Assembly (NCBI RefSeq): GCF_003255815.1
Contig: NC_037686.1
Coordinates: 59,592,370 to 59,656,369, forward strand
Direction of reading: 5' to 3'
DNA: 64,000 nt
DNA from: Theropithecus gelada
Lineage: Eukaryota; Chordata; Mammalia; Primates; Cercopithecidae
The notes beneath the pieces were generated by a model. It searched no databases, was not told where the DNA came from, and saw only the letters and a list, made by a program, of their open reading frames with translations. Position 1 is the first letter of the stretch; every line of letters begins with the position of its first letter. The position numbers and the translations under genes are program-made. Of this stretch, positions 1 to 10,108 are shown one piece after another.

Positions 1-107
1 CACAAACGTTCAGAAGGAAAAGCCACGTAGCTGGCTGGAAATTCAGAAAGTTTGGCATAGCTTAATATTTGAGAATTCCATTACATTTCTTATTTATCTC
101 TTAATGT
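1..107. other. Unassigned AT-rich flank
   Basis: I recognise no gene or repeat here. The stretch runs into the LTR fragment that begins near 108. Confidence 0.5.
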
Positions 108-288
108 AATTTGGATATTTGTCCCTTTCAAATCTTATGTTGAAATAGGATCTCCAATGTTGGACGTGAGGCCTAGTGTGAGGTGTTTGCATCAAGGGGG
201 TGGATCTGTCATGAGTGGCTTGGTGCCTTCTCCAAGGCAATGAATAAGTTCTTGCTCTCGTAGTTTATACGAGAGCTGGTTGTTTAAC
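108..288 (+). mobile_element. MLT1A-like LTR fragment (MaLR), 3' truncated
   Basis: The stretch carries the familiar first half of an MLT1A-type LTR: a TTTGGAT..TGTCCC start, a CAATGTTGGA..GAGGCCT block, a GGGGGTGGATC block and a GAGAGCTGGTTGTTTA block. It stops abruptly at about 288, where an unrelated inverted-repeat arm begins, so roughly the second half of the LTR is missing. The family call is from memory of the consensus. Confidence 0.75.
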
Positions 289-1033
289 AGACATGTATTT
301 ATCACAGTTCTGGAGGCTAAGAAGTCTAAGATCAAAGCACTGGAAGGTTCAATGTCCAGTGAGGGCCAAGTCTCTGCTTCCAAGATGCTACTTTGAATGA
401 TGTGTCCTTTCATGGCACAAGTGATCAAAGGATAGAAAGGCCTGGCTAGTCTCCTTCAGCCATTTCATAAAATAACTAATTCTATTCATGTTATGAACCT
501 GGGGACACTTCAAACAATAGCACCACTGTAAATTCCATTGGTCATATTCTCTAATTCTATTCATGTTGTGAATCTGGGGACACTTCAAACAACAGCACCA
601 TTGTAAATTCCATTGGTCATATTCTTTATAATCCGCACCTACTGTTTATCTTCAGACTACTCTTGTTAAATTTGGCTTTTACTTGAATTACTACATCAGT
701 TTTTAGAATTCTAAAGTCCCTTTTTTCCCCACAATGTTAGACTGTGTAAATATTCTCTATAGTCTATCTTCCAATTATTTTATCATAATAAAGCTATTGA
801 TGGATCTCTGTGTCACCATTTCATTCATTCCCTTAATTTGGCCTGTACAGTAAGCATTAAGTGTTGGTGTATTGTTTAAATTACTTTTCTTTCCATTATA
901 TTTCACTTGCCCATTAATGTTGTGTTCTCCCTCTTCATTTGGAACCTAAATTCTCAGAAGATAAATTAGTCCTCTTTTGAAATTCTTTACACATGCTTCC
1001 AGTACAATTTATTAGTAATAATCCACATAAGAC
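289..1033 (-). repeat. Inverted repeat, arm 1 (about 745 bp)
   Basis: Read on the minus strand, this segment matches 2120-2785 almost end to end, at roughly 85-88% identity where I aligned it by eye. Positions 289-470 resemble the 3' part of an MLT1-type LTR in reverse. The rest (about 630-1033) resembles no repeat I know. The arm is about 79 bp longer than its partner, and an internal 75-bp tandem duplication explains nearly all of the difference. Open frames in both arms translate alike only because the DNA is duplicated. Confidence 0.85.
476..625. repeat. Two tandem copies of a 75-bp unit
   Basis: Units 476-550 and 551-625 are about 95% identical, with four visible differences. Arm 2 of the inverted repeat has only one copy, so the tandem duplication arose in arm 1 after the two arms separated. 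Confidence 0.9.
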
Positions 1034-1034
1034 T

Positions 1035-1068
1035 GTGTGTGTGTCTGTGTGTGTGTGTGTGTGTGTAT
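1035..1068. repeat. (TG)n microsatellite
   Basis: An interrupted TG run begins at the inner end of inverted-repeat arm 1, where similarity to arm 2 stops. Confidence 0.9.
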
Positions 1069-1099
1069 GCAGCTTACATACTACCCTGCTGCATACTGT

Positions 1100-1402
1100 C
1101 TTGTTCAAAAGAAAACATACTTAGAATACCAATACAACCATTCTGCCTTTTATATTTAGTACAGTATTTAATAAATTATATTATATATTCAATATTTTAT
1201 TATAAAATAGTTTTTATGTTAGATAATTTTGCCTAAGTGTTGGATAATGTAAGTGCTCTGAGCACATTTACTAAGGTAGGCTAGGTTAAGCTGTGATATT
1301 TATAAGTTTCGTGTATTCAATGCATTTTCAACTTACAATGTTTTCAACTTAGGGTATGTTTATTAGGTGATAGTCCTACTGTAACTCGAGGAACTTCTGT
1401 AC
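1100..1402. mobile_element. Tigger-like DNA transposon remnant
   Basis: The sequence shows the blocks GTACAGTATTTAATAAATTA, GTAAGTGCTCTGAGCACATT, AAGGTAGGCTAGGTTAAGCT and a decayed end of the type TTTTCAACTTA..AACTCGAGGAACTTCTGTA. These are typical of a primate Tigger/mariner-class non-autonomous element. The exact subfamily is uncertain. It lies inside the loop of the inverted repeat. Confidence 0.7.
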
Positions 1403-2119
1403 TTGGTTCTACTCTGATCTAACAGGTAGTTTTTTTAATACAGAAAATAAAATCATTCTTTTTTTCATGGTTGGGGGGAGGACATGAGTATACAATCTCT
1501 GAAGAAACAGGAAAAAAATTATTTCAAATAATGCAGGGAAGAAATTGTGATAAAACTCAATAGCAACTTTTAAATCAAAGCAGGTGTATATGGGAACTTC
1601 TTTATCTTGGTAAACATTAACTTCTAAATAAAGATCACCTAAAACTGTATATTCCTAAAAATATTTAAGTAAGCAATTGTAGAGACTGTGGTTAATTTCT
1701 GAATAAACTTATAAATTCTTGGTCAATGTTGATAGAAAAGTAGAATTAAAAATCCAACTAGCTAAAAATATATTTTGTGTGTGTGTTGGCACAAGTATGT
1801 TATTTCCTAAAGGTAATCACGATGAGAGGTGAACATTTTTCAGCCTTTGTGCCTATAATTCTTAGTAATTCATTTCTTGTCATTAGGTCTCACTGTTTTT
1901 TTAATATCTTCAAAAAAAGACAAAATGTATGTCCTATGTTGCAAGTTTTAAATTCCATCTAAGGTGCATATACTACCCATGTTTCTACTTAATTTTATAG
2001 AAACATTTTTAAAATTATTATTCACTTTTTCTTGTTTCTATCTTCTGTTATTCACACACACTTTTCTCTGCATTTCTGTTTCTTCGTATAAATCTTAATA
2101 AAAAATACTCACTAAGTGG
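1403..2119. other. Loop of the inverted repeat, unassigned
   Basis: This AT-rich sequence lies between the Tigger remnant and arm 2. I see no gene, no RNA and no repeat family. Confidence 0.5.
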
Positions 2120-2785
2120 TCTCAAGTGGATTATTACTAAGAAGTTACACCAAAAGCAGGTTTAAAGAATTTTAAAGAAATGAATTTACCTTCTGAGAAT
2201 TTATGTTTCCAGTGAAGACAGAGAAAACATTGTGAATGGACAAGTGAAATATGATAGAGAGAAAGGTGACTAAAACAAATACACAACACAAAATGCTTAC
2301 TGGAAAGGGCAGGTTAGAGGAATGAATAAAATGGTACCACAGAGATCCAACAATAGTCTTATTATGATAAAATAATTGGGAAATTGAATACAGAGAAAAT
2401 TTACATAGACTAATATTTTGGAAAATAAATGCACTTTAAAATTCTAAAAACATATGTAGTAATTTAAGTGAAACCCAAATTTAACAAGAGTAGTCTGATG
2501 ATAAACCGTAGGTACAGATTATAAAGAAGAGGGCTAATGGGATTTACAATGGTGCTGCTGTTGAACTGTCCCCACATTCATAACATGAATGGGGTTAGTT
2601 ATTTTATAAAATGACCAAAGGAAAGTAGTGAGGCCCTTCTGTCCTTTGATCCTTTGTACCATGAAGGGGCACAGCATTCAAAGTAGCATCTTGGAAGCAG
2701 AGACCTGGCCTTCACAAGACACTGAACCTTCTGGTGCCTTGATCGTAGACTTCTCAGCCTCTAGAACTGTGAGAAATAAATGTCT
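2120..2785 (+). repeat. Inverted repeat, arm 2 (about 666 bp)
   Basis: This is the partner of 289-1033 in opposite orientation. It begins where TCTCAAGTGGA matches the complement of the inner end of arm 1 and ends at AATAAATGTCT. It has a single copy of the 75-bp unit that arm 1 carries twice. Beyond 2785 the LTR-like sequence continues, whereas arm 1 is joined to an unrelated LTR. Confidence 0.85.
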
Positions 2786-2842
2786 ATTACTTATAAATTA
2801 CCCAATCCCAGGTATTTTGCTATAGCTGCACAAACCACCCAA
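2560..2842 (+). mobile_element. MLT1-like LTR, 3' portion
   Basis: The blocks ATCTTGGAAGCAGAGACC, TTCTGGTGCCTTGATC, CTAGAACTGTGAGAAATAAA and a terminal GTATTTTGCTATAGCTGCAC fit the 3' half of a MaLR/MLT1-type LTR on the plus strand. AATAAA near 2775 would be the polyadenylation signal. Most of it lies inside inverted-repeat arm 2. Confidence 0.65.
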
Positions 2843-2884
2843 GTAAAAAATGGCAAAACCGCAATTTCTTTTGCACCAACCTAA
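2843..2884. mobile_element. MADE1 (mariner MITE), half element
   Basis: ATGGCAAAACCGCAATTTCT followed by TTTGCACCAACCTAA is one arm of the 80-bp palindromic MADE1 element. The other arm is absent, so the hairpin from which some mir-548 genes derive cannot form. Confidence 0.85.
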
Positions 2885-2995
2885 TAAGTTTTAATTTTTC
2901 TGTGAACACAAAAAACATTTCTTCAGTTAGAGTTTTAAAGTTTTCAAGAGTCGATGCTGAGCCCTCTATTCTTTTCTATTCTTTCCCTTCAGGTG

Positions 2996-3153
2996 GTTTT
3001 CTTTTCTTGTGAGATAGAGTCTCACTCTCTCGCCCAGACTGGAGTGTAGTGGTGCAGTCTCGGCTCAATGCAACCTCCACCTCCTGAGTTCAAGTCATAC
3101 TCATGCCTCAGCCTCCCAAGTAGCTGGGATTACAGGTGTTAGCCACCATGCTC
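2996..3153 (-). mobile_element. Alu fragment (one monomer arm)
   Basis: GAGATAGAGTCTCACTCT, GGAGTGTAGTGGTGCAGTCT, CCTCAGCCTCCCAAGTAGCT and GGGATTACAGGTG mark a minus-strand Alu limited to about one right monomer. It is diverged and truncated. Confidence 0.9.
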
Positions 3154-3644
3154 TTCTCTCTTTTATTTTCACTATCCCTATATCAATGGCTCCAAAACTA
3201 TTCCCAACTCAACATTCCTTCTATGGTCTAGACTTTCAGACCTGGCTTCTCTTTAATGTATTTGCTTGGATATGGCAGCACGGGCTTCTCAATGGTTAAG
3301 TTTGAAGTTCTCATCTGTTTGTCCCAACTAAATGAGATCTGTATTTAACAAGTTGCTGAAATCTGTATATTGGCTACCAGTGTCATTCCTTTTAAATTCT
3401 TTATCCTAGCTTTCATTTCATGACTGTGTTCTGCTCACACTTTCTTCAATATTCCTCTAAAATTAATTTACTTTTCTGATATTTTCACTATACTGGCTTA
3501 AATCATCATAATTATACAAATATCTGTCAAAATGGTTTTTCTCCTACAATAAAGCTTAAGGTAATTTTTTAGCACAGTAGCCATTTATATCTTTTTCACA
3601 TGAAAGTAAAATTTTGTCAATTTTCTACTTAACAGTTTGTTAGT
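3154..3644. other. Unassigned intergenic stretch
   Basis: I recognise neither a coding exon nor a repeat family here. Confidence 0.4.
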
Positions 3645-4165
3645 GGTTTTCCAATGTCTTTGGGTAAAATGCAGACTCAGAAATAGGATTGTTAAGACCC
3701 TGTCTTGATCAGACTCCCTCCTACCACTCCGTGGTCAAAAATTCAGCCATTCCAATAAATACACCATTGACATTTGCTTTCTTAGTTACTCACACTCTCC
3801 AAGCATTCTCTCACCTCAGAGCTTTTACATTTGGCATTCTGTCTGCCTTGAAGATTGAACCTATTCTCTGTCTACATCTAATGGTTTTCCTTTAGGTTTC
3901 AGATAAAAGGTCACATATCCAAAGATTACACCGATGCCCCAATCCAAATGAAGTCTTCCCTATAATTTTTTTCAAGGTGATCTGCATTTTTTAAAAAACT
4001 TTCTATAATAAAATGTAACGTTAATTTACTTAATGTCTGTTTATTCTTCTTAACAAGATTGTAAACTTCGTAAGGGCAGCCAATGTTTTATTTGTTTGTT
4101 TCATTCACCAGTGTATTCTTGGAATATAGAAAAAATGTCTAGCAAATAGCAGGTAGTAAGTAACT
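3645..4165 (+). mobile_element. L2 LINE, 3' end
   Basis: The order of blocks fits L2: CTCACCTCAGAGCTTTTACATT, a TTTCAGATAAAAGGTCAC stretch, GAAGTCTTCCCTATAA, then GATTGTAAACTTCGTAAGGGC and a terminal TCTAGCAAATAGCAGGTAGTA. It is strongly diverged, as expected of an element older than primates. A 68-codon frame inside it (3689-3895) is not a gene. Confidence 0.7.
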
Positions 4166-4689
4166 TTTTAATTAAGCCATCAAATGCTTCAAAATTAAAA
4201 AAAAATCTGACTACTCACAATTATTACTGAACAGGAAAGATTATCTATAATCACGAAAAAATGCTTATGGAGACCTAGAAAAAATTTAACCTAAGAGACT
4301 TAAAAGTCTGTTGAAATTTGGAAAAAAAAAAAAAAAGGAAAATCACCCCCAATTTCTTTGCTGTGAGTGTCCTATATAAAAAACGAAGGAGAGAACCATC
4401 AAAGTATTTTCATCACCTCCTAATCAGTGCTTCTTGTACTACTCTAGTCATCAATAAAGATGTGTGGGAGGTATGTGTGTGGAGTGTATGTAACAGGAGG
4501 AGAGTAAGGGAAAATTGGCATTAGAAATAGATATAGATATAGGAAAAATAGCATAGCATTAAGTCACTGAAAGAACTCATGTATATTAATTAATGCGTAC
4601 ATTTCTTTGAGTAATACAGGACACTTTCTATAAATTTCCTTTCCAGACCTATGAAGTTCTTGCCAATCTTTGCCCCCAAGCATTACTAT
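4166..4689. other. Unassigned stretch with an A-run
   Basis: An A-rich run lies at 4321-4336. I see no gene and no identifiable repeat. Confidence 0.4.
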
Positions 4690-5350
4690 GTAACTGAACA
4701 TGCACTGGCAATAGGTTCATTTGCTTCAGCAATTGCGGGACCTTCTCCATGGTCCTGATTCTGCCACAACTGACACGAGCATAATTCCACCAGAAGCCAG
4801 TGGCAGTTTTGCATGATTAAAGATGGCAGAATCAGGCCTACACATACATTTCCATGCAAATGTGCTTGAGAAAATAGCATACAATACATTATGTAAACAT
4901 ATTTAGAATGAATAAACACACTCAGCTAAATTTTCAAACATCTGTTCAAGCTCATGGCAGTACCCGCAATTTGCATACCTAACTGTTTTAAACAGGGCCT
5001 AATTTTGCCCTCCATATTATTAGATTATAGTAACCTTTAAACTCCAAAATACATAACTTTTATGATACAGATGATGCTAATTAGCATTTATAAAATTCAA
5101 CTTCACTGCCTTTTAGCTTTCGACTTCCTTCACTGTTTTCTGTTACAGAGAAGAGCACACAGCAGGGCCTATGATTGGGGGGAAGCTTTTTTGCATATTC
5201 CAACTGGATTCATGTGTTATCAAGAAAAGAATTGAGACTTGAATTATTTGCATAACTGTGCTTCTAGCCATATACAAATGCAGAAATTCTAGCCACAAGA
5301 TGCATATTATACTCACTTACTGGCATAAACCTGCCATCGCTTATAGTTTA
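4690..5350. promoter_or_regulatory. Possible conserved regulatory block (octamer and homeodomain sites)
   Basis: The block does not resemble any transposon I know. It contains two perfect octamer motifs ATTTGCAT (4969-4976 and 5246-5253), a perfect 14-bp palindrome ATGCTAATTAGCAT (5074-5087) and further TTGCAT and GCATAT words. POU and homeodomain proteins bind such sites. AT-rich DNA gives these words by chance, so the call rests on their density and on the absence of a repeat match. Confidence 0.25.
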
Positions 5351-5872
5351 TATATCCTGGAGTTCAAAAAATAGTGTCATACCAGCTTTTGTTTTGTGTT
5401 GTTTTCTACTTTTATTTATCATGACCTTCTACAGTCTCTATCAGCTTCTGCCAAAAGTCACATAAATACATAACGTATGGTCTAAGTAAAAATACTATGA
5501 TTAATTTGAAAGCAAAGTTTCAGAACGAGAGCCATAACTTTCCATTCAAAAAGATCAAAGAAGTTGGCCCATCTTATAAAGAAATTGTGGAGGAAATAAG
5601 GCAAAGATTTATTTGTTTCCTTGGATAAGACCTGTTTTTAGAAGATACTACTTGTATAAGAGTTATAAAGACTAGTTAAAGAACAAAAAAATGAGTTTTA
5701 CATACTCTCTTTTCTTGTACCTGTGCTTAACGAAAACTGCATTGCTGATTTGTGAACCTTGCATATGTGGGTATTTCTTCCAAAATCCAGTTACATCTTT
5801 AAAAAATTAATGAATGAAATAAACCTTATAATCAATTAAAAATAATTATTCAAATTATATCTGGTAAAGTCA
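5351..5872. other. Unassigned AT-rich stretch
   Basis: I see no gene or repeat family. Confidence 0.4.
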
Positions 5873-6060
5873 AATGCATTCATTCACTTATCAACTCACT
5901 AAATATATAATAACTCAACCTAATACTCCACTTGTCCCTAGAGATGTGGTGCTTAAGTACACAGATACAGCCTTAGTTTCACAAAACTTACAATCTAAGA
6001 GGGGATACAAACAAAAGGCAATTAACATATGTGTGGTCATTCTACAACAGAGAACTATCA
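5873..6060 (+). mobile_element. L2-like LINE fragment
   Basis: The stretch starts with a CATTCATTCA run and continues CACAGATACAGCC, AAACTTACAATCTAAGAGGGG and AACAAAAGGCAATTAAC. This parallels the L2 internal phrase about a balanced count of target words ending in a GTCTAGTGGGG-like block. Confidence 0.55.
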
Positions 6061-6129
6061 AAAATTAAAATTTGTTACCAACATTGGTAGGTATTCATTG
6101 ATTAAAGATGACTGAACATTTATTTTTTT

Positions 6130-6560
6130 CTTCCATTGTGAAGTGGAATCCAATATCTGCCCCTTGAATAACTGGTGAACTCTAGAAACTGCTTGTAATT
6201 GATCTGATAACATGGAAGTAATGCTATGCTAATATGGGTTTTATATATATAATGTTATATATTATAACTTTATATATATTATGAATAGCATCTAGTCACA
6301 CTAGTGACTGTCACATTGGCAGTGCATGTCACACTGGCTCTAGAGAAGCCACACTCTATATAAGACTTCTCATTACAATGAGAACACCATGCTGGGGAGG
6401 CCACAGGCAGGCCTTCTAGTGAAAGTCCAAGTTGAGCCCAGCCTGTAGGTGCTCTGCAAATGTGCCAGATGTGTGTGCAAAGCCCTCTACGTGCCTCCAA
6501 ACCATCACACGTACGGACCTAATGCCACACATAGATCTGAGTCATTGACCAATAGATTCA
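6130..6560 (+). mobile_element. MLT1-type LTR, diverged
   Basis: GAAGTAATGCTATGCTAA, AGAGAAGCCACACT, GGGGAGGCCACAGGCAGG, GTTGAGCCCAGCCTG and GCCAGATGTGTGTGCAAAGC follow the order of an old MLT1 LTR. A TA-rich tract (6239-6287) interrupts it. A 73-codon minus frame here (6279-6500) is LTR-derived. Confidence 0.5.
6239..6287. repeat. (TA)-rich low-complexity tract
   Basis: Runs of TATATA lie within the diverged LTR. Confidence 0.8.
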
Positions 6561-6829
6561 TAAAATGTAATGAAATGACTGTTTTTTTGGTCTCTGTTTT
6601 GAAATAGTCTGTGTAACTAATCTAAAACAATTTAGCTGAAATTGTGGTGCCATTGTAACTAAAATTAAAATACACGGCATTGGCGTTGGGACTAGATGGC
6701 AAACAGAAGCTAGAACAGCCTACGAGAGCCCGGCCCTAAAAGCTGCAAATCCTCAGGGAATTATTGGTGAGAGCTGAAGAGACAGAGATGATATTGTTAT
6801 TAGAAAATGGGCAGAAGGTTTGGTAGCAC

Positions 6830-7508
6830 AGTTATGTTTCGTCACACATATAATAGAAAATACACTAAATGTTCTGGTTGAATTTCGCTAAGAAGACTGT
6901 CACAGAGAATGTTGCGGGTTCCATAACATTTTGGTAAACAAGAGACCACATATACCATGGCCCCTTATGATGATAATAGAGCTGAAAATTTCCTATCCCC
7001 TAGTGACTTTGTAGCCGTCTTAAGGTTATAGCACAATGCATGACTCAAGTATTTGTGGTGCTGCTGGTGTAAACAAACCTGTTGCATTGACAGACATGTA
7101 AAAGTATAACATATACAATTATGCATAGTACATAACACTTGATAATGCTAATAAATGGCTATATTGCTGGTTTATGTGTTTGCTGTACTATACTTGTCAT
7201 TTTAGAGTACAGTCTTTCCACTTATTAAAAAAGTTAACTGGAAAACAGCCTCAGGCAGGTCCTTCAGCAGGTATCCAGAAGAAGTCATCATTATAGGAGA
7301 TGACAGCTCCATATGTGAGATTGGCCCTAAAGGTTTTCTAATGGGACAAGATGTGGAGGTAGAAGACAGTGTTATTGATGATCCTGACATTGTGAAAGCC
7401 AAGGCTAATCTGTATGTTTGGGACTTAGTTTTTAACAACAACAACAACAAAATTTCAGTAAAAATTAAAAATTAAAAATAGCCTAGGGAATAAAAATATA
7501 AAGAAAGA
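6830..7508. mobile_element. Tigger (probably Tigger3-type) DNA transposon, part 1
   Basis: Blocks such as TTAAGGTTATAGCACAATGC, GGTGTAAACAAACCTGTTGC, GGTTTATGTGTTTGCTGTAC, AACAGCCTCAGGCAGGTCCT and GGACAAGATGTGGAGGTAGA match a primate Tigger element internally. The element is split by an Alu at 7509 and continues at 7645. The frame at 7202-7450 (minus) is a by-product of the repeat and not a transposase. Confidence 0.8.
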
Positions 7509-7644
7509 GGCCCGGCATGGTGGCTCATGCCTGTAATCCTAGCAGTTTGGGAGACCAAAGCGGGTGGATCACAAGGTCAGGAGATAGAGACCATCCTGGC
7601 TAACACGGTGAAACCCTGTCTCTACTAAAAACACACAAAAAAAG
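7509..7644 (+). mobile_element. Alu, left monomer only, AluY-like
   Basis: GGTGGCTCATGCCTGTAATC is followed by a GGATCACAAGGTCAGGAGAT block, then a CCATCCTGGCTAACACGGTG block (AluY-like) and CTCTACTAAAAACAC. The Alu stops there in a short A-rich tail. It lies inside the Tigger element and is therefore younger than it. Confidence 0.9.
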
Positions 7645-8247
7645 AAAATGTTTTTGTACACCTGTACAATGTGTTATGTGTTTTAAGCTAAGTGTTATTA
7701 CAGGAGGCAGAAATTTAAAAAATTAAAAATTTATACAGAAAAAGTGTTACAGTAAGGTAACATGACTGTATTATTGAAGAAATAATTTTTAAAAATAAAT
7801 TGAGTGTAGTCTAAGGGTACAGTGTTTATAAAGTCTACAGTAGAGTGGATGGGAATGTCCTGGACCATCTCATTCACTCAATACTCACTCGCTGACTCAC
7901 TCAGAGCAACTTCTGTCCTGCGAGCTCCATTCACGGTAAGTGCCCTATACATGTGTCCTATTTTTTTTCTTTATACCATGTTTTTACTGTACCTTTTCTA
8001 TGTTTAGGTATGTTTAGATACACAAATACTTACCATTGTGTTATAATTGCCTACAGTGATCAGTACAGTCATGTGCCACACAGGTTTGTAGCCTCAGAGT
8101 GATAGACTATATCCTATAGCCTACGTGTGCAGTGGGGTGTACCTTCTGCGTTTGTGTCAGTACAATCTATGATGTTCAGACAACAACGAAATTGCCTAAC
8201 AATACATTTCTCAGAATGTATCCCATCTCTAAACGATAGGTGACTGG
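7645..8247. mobile_element. Tigger (probably Tigger3-type) DNA transposon, part 2
   Basis: This continues the element across the Alu: GTACACCTGTACAATGTG, TTTATAAAGTCTACAGTAGA, AAGTGCCCTATACATGTG, CACAAATACTTACCATTGTG and an end reading AAATTGCCTAAC..TGACTG. That end is the decayed terminal inverted repeat of the CAGTCATGCGTCGCTTAACG type, in reverse. Confidence 0.85.
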
Positions 8248-9534
8248 AGTTATTTTAGGTACACATGAGAAGATAGGGTTAAAAAAGTTGTCCAAAATAA
8301 AATAATTATTCAGTTTTAAGCAGAATGTGGAAGAAATGTAAAGGATCCAGGAATTACCAGGATCAAATTAAAACTTTTCTGATCCCCAGTTTCTTCTTTA
8401 ACAAATCTTTCAACTAAGAGACAAGACAGAGATCAAGACCAGAGCATTCACAATAAAGCATTGACTAAAGTTTAAGATCTCAGTGGTGTGACTTGAAGAA
8501 ACCATATTGTGACTTCAAAGAACATTTAAGGGCAAATGTAGTTGGGTTTCTAAGAATATTAGGTACATCCTTATTAGACTCATTTTAAGTAGACAAAAAA
8601 GGATTCTAAGAATCTCAAGTATGATGTTACCCCAGTAAAATGATTCTCAGCACAATGTATAAAAGAGTCTAGATTGAAATGAAATATGAGTGTGACTTTT
8701 ATCTAATGAATTAAATGATAATTCTATTCAGAGAAATATCATAAAATTTTAAAGAAAATTATACCAATTTGAATGAAAAAGACTGGGACTGTACAATGAA
8801 ATAAATGACTTTGTACTATCAAAATTGTACAAATAGAATGCAGGCAGAGAAAACTACTCAGCTTTAAATCCAAGTCAGACAATGAAACCAGGAGCCTGGA
8901 GAAAAGAGGCATAAACCAGAGAGTATTTTCCAGACAGTAGCACTGGGACCTATTCAAGAACCTGGCAACATGTGCCTGGTAAATTTCAAAATTTCTATGA
9001 ACCATTAATGAATGACTATATGTCTTTTCTTTTTCCCTTTCTGAATGGAAATATCTATTATATTTTCCTACACTTGTCTCATTGTTATTTAGTAGATGTA
9101 TGGGGATTGGAGAAGACATCATGTATCGCTACACTTTGCAGGTCTCAGTTCAAGATAAACCGTATTTAAGAGAATGAACCTAAGAAAACATACAGAATTA
9201 ATCTTGTGCCTATCTGAAAATGTTATCCATATTACTATTCTAAAATTTTTGCCAATGCTATATTGAAATGGTGACTTATAAGAGAATATATATGTTGTAT
9301 TTTCAGAGCTTAACAAATCAAAAGCTTCCAAATTAACACTTTATTTTTATTTATTATAATAGTTTCAGTTGAAGAACACTTAAAGATCCGAACATGAAGA
9401 GGCATATCTGCACCTAGAACTGATTTAGATGACAAGATCCTGAACTTTGAATGAAAGATATAATGGAATGAGACTTTGTGGGGTGGCCTTGGAGCAACTG
9501 AGTTTATTTTGCATTTGGAAGGAATATAAATAAT
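8248..9534. other. Unassigned stretch
   Basis: A 127-codon minus frame (8739-9122) is the longest here. I recognise no domain in it, it has no splice or promoter context, and it overlaps a frame on the other strand. I treat the stretch as non-coding. Confidence 0.5.
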
Positions 9535-10108
9535 TTGTAGCCAGCGGGCAGACTCCAGTATATTAAAATGGCCAAAATATTTTTGCTACTTCTCCTATTG
9601 AGAGGTAGAGTTTCATTTTTATCTCTATGGATCTGGCTGTTTCTGCTACTAATTTACAAGAGAAACACTATAGATGTGACACAGTCAGTTTCCTGGACCA
9701 GGCTTTAAAGATCTGGCATCCTCCATTTACTGTCTCTGGGACCGATAGCTCAAAGGTCAGAAACTGCTACAAAAGAAGGCCAACTATCCTGAGACCACTG
9801 TGTTGAAGAGGCCATGAGTAAGAACTCAGACCAGCAGTCCAAGCTGTGCTTTGCCTTCTAGCTAACCCAGCCAAAGCACATGGGGTGTGAGGGGAGCCAA
9901 ACTGGCCTCTCTGTGACAGTCCATCAGCCAAATCAATTGCAACAAGTGACCTCAGTTAATGACACATGGAGCCAAAAAATGACCACCTGAGACAGGCTCA
10001 CAATTTCCAATTTTAAAAAGCAAAAATCATGAAATATAATAACATGTTTGTTGTTGTAAGAGACTACATTTTGGAATGATTTGCTAAGCAAAATTAGATA
10101 ACAAGAAC
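9535..10108 (+). mobile_element. MLT1-type LTR, diverged
   Basis: AAAATGGCCAAAATATTTTT, CTCCTATTGAGAGGTAGAGT, AAGAGGCCATGAG, TGACCTCAGTTAATGACACA, AATCATGAAATATAATAACA and TGTTTGTTGTTGTAAGAGAC follow the plus-strand order of an old MLT1 LTR. It is related to the LTR at 6130-6560. Confidence 0.7.

Noticed and set aside
2843..2884. Possible mir-548-type microRNA from MADE1
   Set aside because: Only one arm of the palindrome is present, so no hairpin precursor can fold.
8739..9122. 127-codon minus frame
   Set aside because: No recognisable domain, no splice or promoter context, and overlap with a frame on the other strand. Expected by chance in 64 kb of AT-rich DNA.
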